DNA from: Streptomyces sp. P9-A2
GTDB taxonomy: Bacteria; Actinomycetota; Actinomycetes; Streptomycetales; Streptomycetaceae
Direction of reading: 5' to 3'
Length of the DNA stretch: 64,000 nucleotides
Assembly: GCF_036634175.1 (NCBI RefSeq)
Contig: NZ_JAZIFX010000001.1
Span: forward strand, 6,448,001-6,512,000
Below, one piece after another: positions 59,573 to 64,000 of this stretch (the stretch's first letter is position 1; the number at the start of each line of letters is the position of its first letter). The position numbers and the translations under genes were made by a program. The notes below the pieces were generated by a model. That model saw only the letters and a list, made by a program, of their open reading frames with translations. It made no database searches and was not told where the DNA came from.

Positions 59573-62500
59573 CAGGCTTCGGCTCCGGACACGGTAGAGG
59601 CGGACGCGGCGGGGGCGGGGGAGACGGACGCGGCGGGCTGCGGTGGCACGTACACGTACACGCCCAGGACGTCGGCGGGCTCCTGCGGGACGACCTTCAG
59701 GCCGCGGACGATCTCCTCGTTGGCCTTGCGGACCCGGCGGTGCGAGGCGTCGAGTTCGGCGGCCAGGCGGGTGCCGTACTCGGTGAGGCGGGCGGCGAGG
59801 TCCGGCAGGCCGTCCAGGTCGCGGGCGATCTGGTTGCGGGCCCGCTGCTCGTGGGTGTTGCCGGTGGCGCGGGCCGCGAGGAGGGCGGTGGCCGCGTCGT
59901 CCTCCAGCCAGCGGGCGCGCTGCGGCAGGCCCTCGTAGGCGAGCAGGCGGGCGTCCTCGGCGACCACCTGCCGCTCGCCGGTGCGGGACGGCAGGGTGAG
60001 GTGGAAGCGGTAGCGGACCAAAAGGAGCGTGGTGCGGGTGGTGACCGCGTCCGTGGTGACCACACCGCAGCGGCGGGCCGGGCGAGGGCCGAGGGCGTTC
60101 GCGTCCAGCGCCGAGTCCAGGACGTACGAGGCGACGGCGCCGATCGCCGGGTCGGTGCGGACCAGGGCGGCCTCGCCGCGGCCGATCGCCGGCGTCGTGC
60201 GGAACGGGATCTCGCGGTCCTGTTCGACGAGCCGGTTGCCCAGGGTGGCGGCGAGCGTGGCGCGCAGGCCGGCCGGGGTGCCGCCGACCTGGGCGGTGAA
60301 GTCGCCGGTGCCGTCGCGCCCAGAGAATGTCGCAGTGCGGACCAGGGCGTCCAGGTCGCGCAGTGCCTCCAGGGCGAAGTCGCGGACCTCCTCGGCGCCG
60401 CCGAGCGCGGCCCGTACGGCGGCGACCTCGCGGGCCACCTCCTCCGGGTGGATGGCGCGCTGGGCGTACTTGGAGCGGGAGGTCTTCTCCCGCTCGGCAG
60501 CCGAACTCCACTCACGCTCGATGCGGTCGAAGGACTCCTGGTTGCCGTCCAGGTCGAACAGACTGTCCTGGCTGCCCTGCCGTCCGTGCAGCAGCAGCCA
60601 CTCCACCACCGCGTCGGTGACGCCGGAGGCGGTCTCGTCGGGCACGGAGACGGAGATGCCCAGGTCCTTCTTGATCTGCCGGTGCTTCTTGAACAGCACC
60701 TCCAGGACCTTGCCGTCGATGCCGTTGTCCTCGCCGTACATGGTGATGACGCGGACCTGGTCGCGCTTCTGGCCGTAGCGGTCGACGCGGCCCTCCCGCT
60801 GGTCGTGGCGGGTCGGGTTCCAGGCCAGGTCGTAGTGGACGACGGCGTCGAAGTGGTGCTGGAGGTTGACGCCCTCGGAGAGGCAGTCGGTGGCGATCAG
60901 GACGCGGCGGACGGCCGGGTCGTCGCCCGCCTCGGCGGCCTCGGCGGCCTCGGCGGCGAGCTGCTCGATGCGCTCCAGACGCTGCTGCGGGGAGACGGTG
61001 CCCGTCACGGCGGCGATCTTCGTCTTCTTGCCGAGCCTGCCGTCGAGCTGCTCGGCGAGGTAGTCGGCGGTGGGGATGTAGCGGCAGAAGACGATCGGGT
61101 GGTAGCCCTCGGCGATCAGGCCCTTCAGGTGCCGGGTGAGCGCCTTCAGCTTCGCGTCCTCGGCCGGACCGACCAACTGCTCCGCCCGCTGGGCGAGTTC
61201 GAGGAGCCGGGCGCCCGCCTCCTCCGACTCGGCGGCGCCCGGCGCGACGTCCATGCCCTCCAGCCGGTCGTTGTCCGCGGAGTCGGCGGCCACCGGGGCG
61301 CCCAGCACGTCCGCCTCGTGCGCGGTGCGGGCGGCGGCGGACTCGGAGCGGGTCTTCAGGGTCTGCGCGGCGGCCGCCGGCGAGGAGACCATCGAGCGCA
61401 GCAGCGCGATCACCGACCACCAGGCGATCCGGGCCTCCCGCTTGCCCTGCTCGCCGGCCGCCTCGACACGGTCGCGCGCGTAGGCGATGGCGTCGTCGAG
61501 CAGCGCCCGGTAGGCGGGGGTCAGCTTGTACGGCTCGTCCTTCGTCCAGCGGTCGGACGGGAAGGCGGTCCGCTCGGCCAGGGAGTCGTCGGCGAGGCCG
61601 TCCTCCTTGGTGAGGTAGTCGCGGACGTCGGCGCGCTTGCGGGCCACGAAGTGCTCGGCGAGCTTCGCCCGCCCCGCCGGCGTCTCCAGGTCCAGCGTCG
61701 CCAGTTCGGGCCGCACCAGGCCGAGCAGGTTGCGGAACGCGGACTCCTTGCCGGAGTGCGGGGTCGCCGTCAGCAGCAGGAGGTGGCGGTCGGCGTCGGC
61801 GGAGACCTTCCGCAGCAGCTCGTAGCGGAGCTGGCTCGAGGCGGACGACGCGGCGCCCTGCGCGGGGTCGTCGGCGGCCACGCAGGTGTGGGCCTCGTCG
61901 ACGATCACCAGGTCGGGGCAGTGCCGTACGAAGTCCTCGCGGTGGCGGGTCGACTTGATGAAGTCCGTCGAGATGATCGTGAACGGGTGCTTGTCGAACA
62001 GGGACTGGCCCAGCTCGAGGTCGCGCTCCAGGCGTGACACCGTGGAGGCGAGGACCAGTTCGGCGTCGATGCCGAACTTCTCCCGCAGTTCGCCCTGCCA
62101 CTGCTCGGCCAGCGCCGGGGAGCACAGCACCGCCAGCCGGGTCGCCTCGCCCTGCGCGAGCAGCTCCTTGGCGATCAGGCCCGCCTCGATCGTCTTGCCG
62201 ATGCCGACGTCGTCCGAGATCAGCAGCCGCACGGTGCGCTGCCGCAGCGCCATCAGCAGCGGCACCAGCTGGTAGGCGCGGGGCTCCACGGCGATCGACG
62301 CCAGCGAGCGGAACGGGCCCGCACCCGACCGGAATCCGATGCGCAGCGCCGTGCGCAGCAGACCGGCGGCGCGCTGGTCGCCCAGGTCGGCCGCGCTCGG
62401 CAGCGCGAACTCGGCGGAGCGCACGTCCTCGAACGCGGGGAAGACGGCCGCGATGTCGTCCTCGCTCCCGCCCAGCGGGCGCAGCACCAGCATGCCGGCG

Positions 62501-62574
62501 GCGCTCTCGGGCAGCACCACCCACTCCCGGCCACGGGCGGCGACCAGCGAGCCGGCTGTGTACGTGGGGCTCAT
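59572..62574 (-). CDS. SNF2-family helicase (DrmD-like)
   Basis: This 1000-aa protein has a helicase core with motif I SDDVGIGKTIEAGLIAKELL, motif II VIVDEAHTC, motif III LLTATPHSGK, and the C-terminal motifs TDCLSEGVNLQHHFDAVVHYDLAWNPTRHDQREGRVDRYGQ. The region after about residue 640 is helical and specific to this group. Such SNF2 proteins accompany DUF1998 helicases and adenine methylases in class 1 DISARM, where they are DrmD. ATG 62574 follows the DUF1998 gene by 49 bp; the stop overlaps the methylase start. Confidence 0.87.
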   Translation of the reverse strand: MSPTYTAGSLVAARGREWVVLPESAAGMLVLRPLGGSEDDIAAVFPAFEDVRSAEFALPSAADLGDQRAAGLLRTALRIGFRSGAGPFRSLASIAVEPRAYQLVPLLMALRQRTVRLLISDDVGIGKTIEAGLIAKELLAQGEATRLAVLCSPALAEQWQGELREKFGIDAELVLASTVSRLERDLELGQSLFDKHPFTIISTDFIKSTRHREDFVRHCPDLVIVDEAHTCVAADDPAQGAASSASSQLRYELLRKVSADADRHLLLLTATPHSGKESAFRNLLGLVRPELATLDLETPAGRAKLAEHFVARKRADVRDYLTKEDGLADDSLAERTAFPSDRWTKDEPYKLTPAYRALLDDAIAYARDRVEAAGEQGKREARIAWWSVIALLRSMVSSPAAAAQTLKTRSESAAARTAHEADVLGAPVAADSADNDRLEGMDVAPGAAESEEAGARLLELAQRAEQLVGPAEDAKLKALTRHLKGLIAEGYHPIVFCRYIPTADYLAEQLDGRLGKKTKIAAVTGTVSPQQRLERIEQLAAEAAEAAEAGDDPAVRRVLIATDCLSEGVNLQHHFDAVVHYDLAWNPTRHDQREGRVDRYGQKRDQVRVITMYGEDNGIDGKVLEVLFKKHRQIKKDLGISVSVPDETASGVTDAVVEWLLLHGRQGSQDSLFDLDGNQESFDRIEREWSSAAEREKTSRSKYAQRAIHPEEVAREVAAVRAALGGAEEVRDFALEALRDLDALVRTATFSGRDGTGDFTAQVGGTPAGLRATLAATLGNRLVEQDREIPFRTTPAIGRGEAALVRTDPAIGAVASYVLDSALDANALGPRPARRCGVVTTDAVTTRTTLLLVRYRFHLTLPSRTGERQVVAEDARLLAYEGLPQRARWLEDDAATALLAARATGNTHEQRARNQIARDLDGLPDLAARLTEYGTRLAAELDASHRRVRKANEEIVRGLKVVPQEPADVLGVYVYVPPQPAASVSPAPAASASTVSGAEA

Positions 62575-62623
62575 GAGATCTCTCAGTTCCTGAAGGTCGA
62601 GAAGTCGGGAAGGGGCGAGGCGG

Positions 62624-64000
62624 TCAACGGAGATGGAAGTAGGCGGCGTTATGGTCGACGATGGCGTCCCAGTCCGCGTCCGACGGGAAGCGCAGGACGT
62701 CCCAGCCGGCCTCCTCCAGGCGGTAGCCGGCCTCGATGCCGCGGGTGGAGTCGGCCGGGTGGCCGGGGACGTCGACGAACACGGCGAGGTCGGCGCCGTC
62801 CAGGCGGAAGACCAGGTCGGGACGGGCGTCCGCCCCGCCGACGAAGGCGTCGACCTCGTCCGGCAGCCGGTAGCCCTTCGCCCTGAGCCAGCCGAGCAGG
62901 TCCCCCTGCGCGACGAGGGCCGCCAGGTCCGTCTTCACCGGGGTCGGCGACGGCACCGGGACGCTCGCGGACGCGGCCGGCGGCGCGGTGTTCGTGTCGC
63001 CGACCGCCGGGGCGAGCCTGCGGAACCGCTCGCTGCGGGACTCGCCGCGATCCTCCCGCTCGGTGCGGGCGCCGGCCAGCCGCAGCAGCAGCGGGCGGGC
63101 GGCGTGCCGGCTCAACTGGCGGTGGTGCGTCTGGTTGGCATACGTCAGCAGGCAGGCGTAGCAGCCGCGGGCGCACTTCTCGCCGTCCGCCGGACCGCCC
63201 TCGTCCTCGCCGGTGTCCGGGTCGAAGTGGCAGATCTCCAGGGCGGTCCGGGCGGCCCTGGCGAGAGCGTCCCTGTCGTGCTGGATCCGGCGCAGCACAC
63301 CGGCGCCGCCCTCGGCGGCCTCCGTGAACAGCATGCGGCGGCGCGGGCCGTCGTCCGGCGGCAGCAGTTCCGCGGTCAGCTCGGAGTCCTCCAGCTCGAA
63401 CGCCGCCTCGATGCCCCGCTCCAGCGCGTACAGGAACGACCACGCCACCGGCTCGGGCTCCGGCTCGTCGAGGGTGAGCACGAGGATGTTGCGGCGGTCC
63501 TCCACGTACGGCAGGACGCGCTTCTTGCGGCGCTTCTCGTTGCCGTCCTCGTCGACCACCGGCATGCCGGTGCCCTCGATGGCGTCCGCGGCGGCCCGGT
63601 CGTTGAGCCAGCGGCCGTCGCCCAGGTCCAGCCAGTAGCCGTCCGGCTCGCCCTCCTTGTCGCGGACGCGGCCCAGGTTGGTGATGCGGACGGTCGCCGA
63701 GTCGCCGTAGTCCAGGTCGAGGACGGGCCCGCCGCCGGCGTCGGTGACGTGCGAGGTGAGGCGTCCCTTGCGGGCGCCGTGGTCCTGGAACGCGTACGAG
63801 GTCTCCAGGCGGAAACCGGCCCGGCGGCGCTCCTCCTCGTCGGAGGAGATCCGCTCGCGCGGCGTGGTGTACACGGTGTGCAGGTGGAGCAGGCCGGTGC
63901 GCTTGCCCCTCAGCTGCTCGCCGCACATCGCGCAGACGTCGGAGCCGACCTTGACGTCGTAGTGGTAGCCGCAGCCGTCGCAGCGCCTGGCCTCCGCCGT
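62624..64000 (-). CDS. C-terminal part of a large helicase-associated DUF1998 protein (DrmA/DrmB-like), cut by window edge
   Basis: The open frame runs off the right edge, so about 458 residues are visible. It starts in a zinc ribbon (CDGCGYHYDVKVGSDVCAMC) and continues with the DUF1998 region, containing FTEAAEGGAGVLRRI and the four-Cys cluster closing in EKCARGCYACLLTYANQTHH. The C-terminal 100 residues (LLGWLRAKGYRLPDEVDAFV, then PDLVFRLDGADLAVFVDVPG) look like a PD-(D/E)XK or DUF559-type nuclease fold. The usual N-terminus of this family is a DEAD/DEAH helicase like the relic at 23.7-24.8 kb. It heads the operon inside this window. Confidence 0.78.
   Translation of the reverse strand, partial: TAEARRCDGCGYHYDVKVGSDVCAMCGEQLRGKRTGLLHLHTVYTTPRERISSDEEERRRAGFRLETSYAFQDHGARKGRLTSHVTDAGGGPVLDLDYGDSATVRITNLGRVRDKEGEPDGYWLDLGDGRWLNDRAAADAIEGTGMPVVDEDGNEKRRKKRVLPYVEDRRNILVLTLDEPEPEPVAWSFLYALERGIEAAFELEDSELTAELLPPDDGPRRRMLFTEAAEGGAGVLRRIQHDRDALARAARTALEICHFDPDTGEDEGGPADGEKCARGCYACLLTYANQTHHRQLSRHAARPLLLRLAGARTEREDRGESRSERFRRLAPAVGDTNTAPPAASASVPVPSPTPVKTDLAALVAQGDLLGWLRAKGYRLPDEVDAFVGGADARPDLVFRLDGADLAVFVDVPGHPADSTRGIEAGYRLEEAGWDVLRFPSDADWDAIVDHNAAYFHLR

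Noticed and set aside
55466..60511. A 1681-aa version of the methylase
   Set aside because: The first 313 codons are a shadow of the SNF2 gene. ATG 59572, overlapping the SNF2 stop, is the true start.

Overview
The window is high-GC actinobacterial chromosome and almost certainly Streptomyces. The signs are strong G/C bias at third codon positions, many GTG/TTG starts with 1-4 bp gene overlaps, an XRE-DUF397 pair, a SpoIIE-type phosphatase with a fused anti-sigma-like ATPase, an LAETG sortase signal, and DNRLRE-type secreted toxins. No rRNA, tRNA or CRISPR array was seen.

Region 1 (0-13.7 kb) is metabolic. It starts with a Phd antitoxin overlapping a truncated Fic/Doc toxin. An ECF-type cobalt transporter (cbiMNQO) follows, behind a cobalamin riboswitch that carries a 177-bp palindromic mobile-like element in one of its stem loops. 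Divergent from it is a nickel-type ABC transporter (nikABCDE-like) behind a Nur-type box. Then come a TetR/oxidoreductase pair, a VOC protein and an HxlR/imine-reductase-like pair.

Region 2 (13.7-25 kb) starts with about 1.1 kb of gene-poor DNA. It then holds a large membrane SpoIIE phosphatase, a LysR regulator divergent from pcaF-pcaI-pcaJ (final steps of the beta-ketoadipate pathway), and a sortase-anchored alpha/beta hydrolase. Last is the decayed N-terminal third of a large DEAD/DEAH helicase.

Region 3 (25-39.3 kb) is accessory. It has an anti-sigma-like ATPase, a RAMA-CBS-HEPN protein that looks like a defence sensor/effector, and a broken IS1380-family element. A large secreted polymorphic toxin follows, coupled by ATGA to a small membrane protein (a candidate immunity protein). 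Next are an IS701-like element with an in-frame amber codon, HEAT/LRV-type repeat proteins, a PASTA-like membrane protein and an XRE-DUF397 pair.

Region 4 (39.4-47.8 kb) is organosulfur assimilation. It contains a rhodanese-type sulfurtransferase, a fragment of a flavin monooxygenase, a GntR regulator and a Cys-Cys-ending leader peptide with an attenuator-like hairpin. The main operon is ssuC-ssuB-ssuA, a flavin-dependent monooxygenase, an OsmC protein and an FMN reductase.

Region 5 (47.8-64 kb) is a defence and mobile island. It has a leaderless HTH-N6-methylase with an unusual catalytic motif, a helicase relic, an IS3 element, a zinc-ribbon hypothetical protein, and an Rpn-like nuclease. 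It ends in a tightly packed DISARM-like (class 1-like) operon: a DUF1998 helicase part running off the edge, an SNF2 helicase, and a 1368-aa Eco57I-type adenine methylase. The helicase relic at 23.7-24.8 kb appears to belong to the same family as the DUF1998 protein at the right edge.
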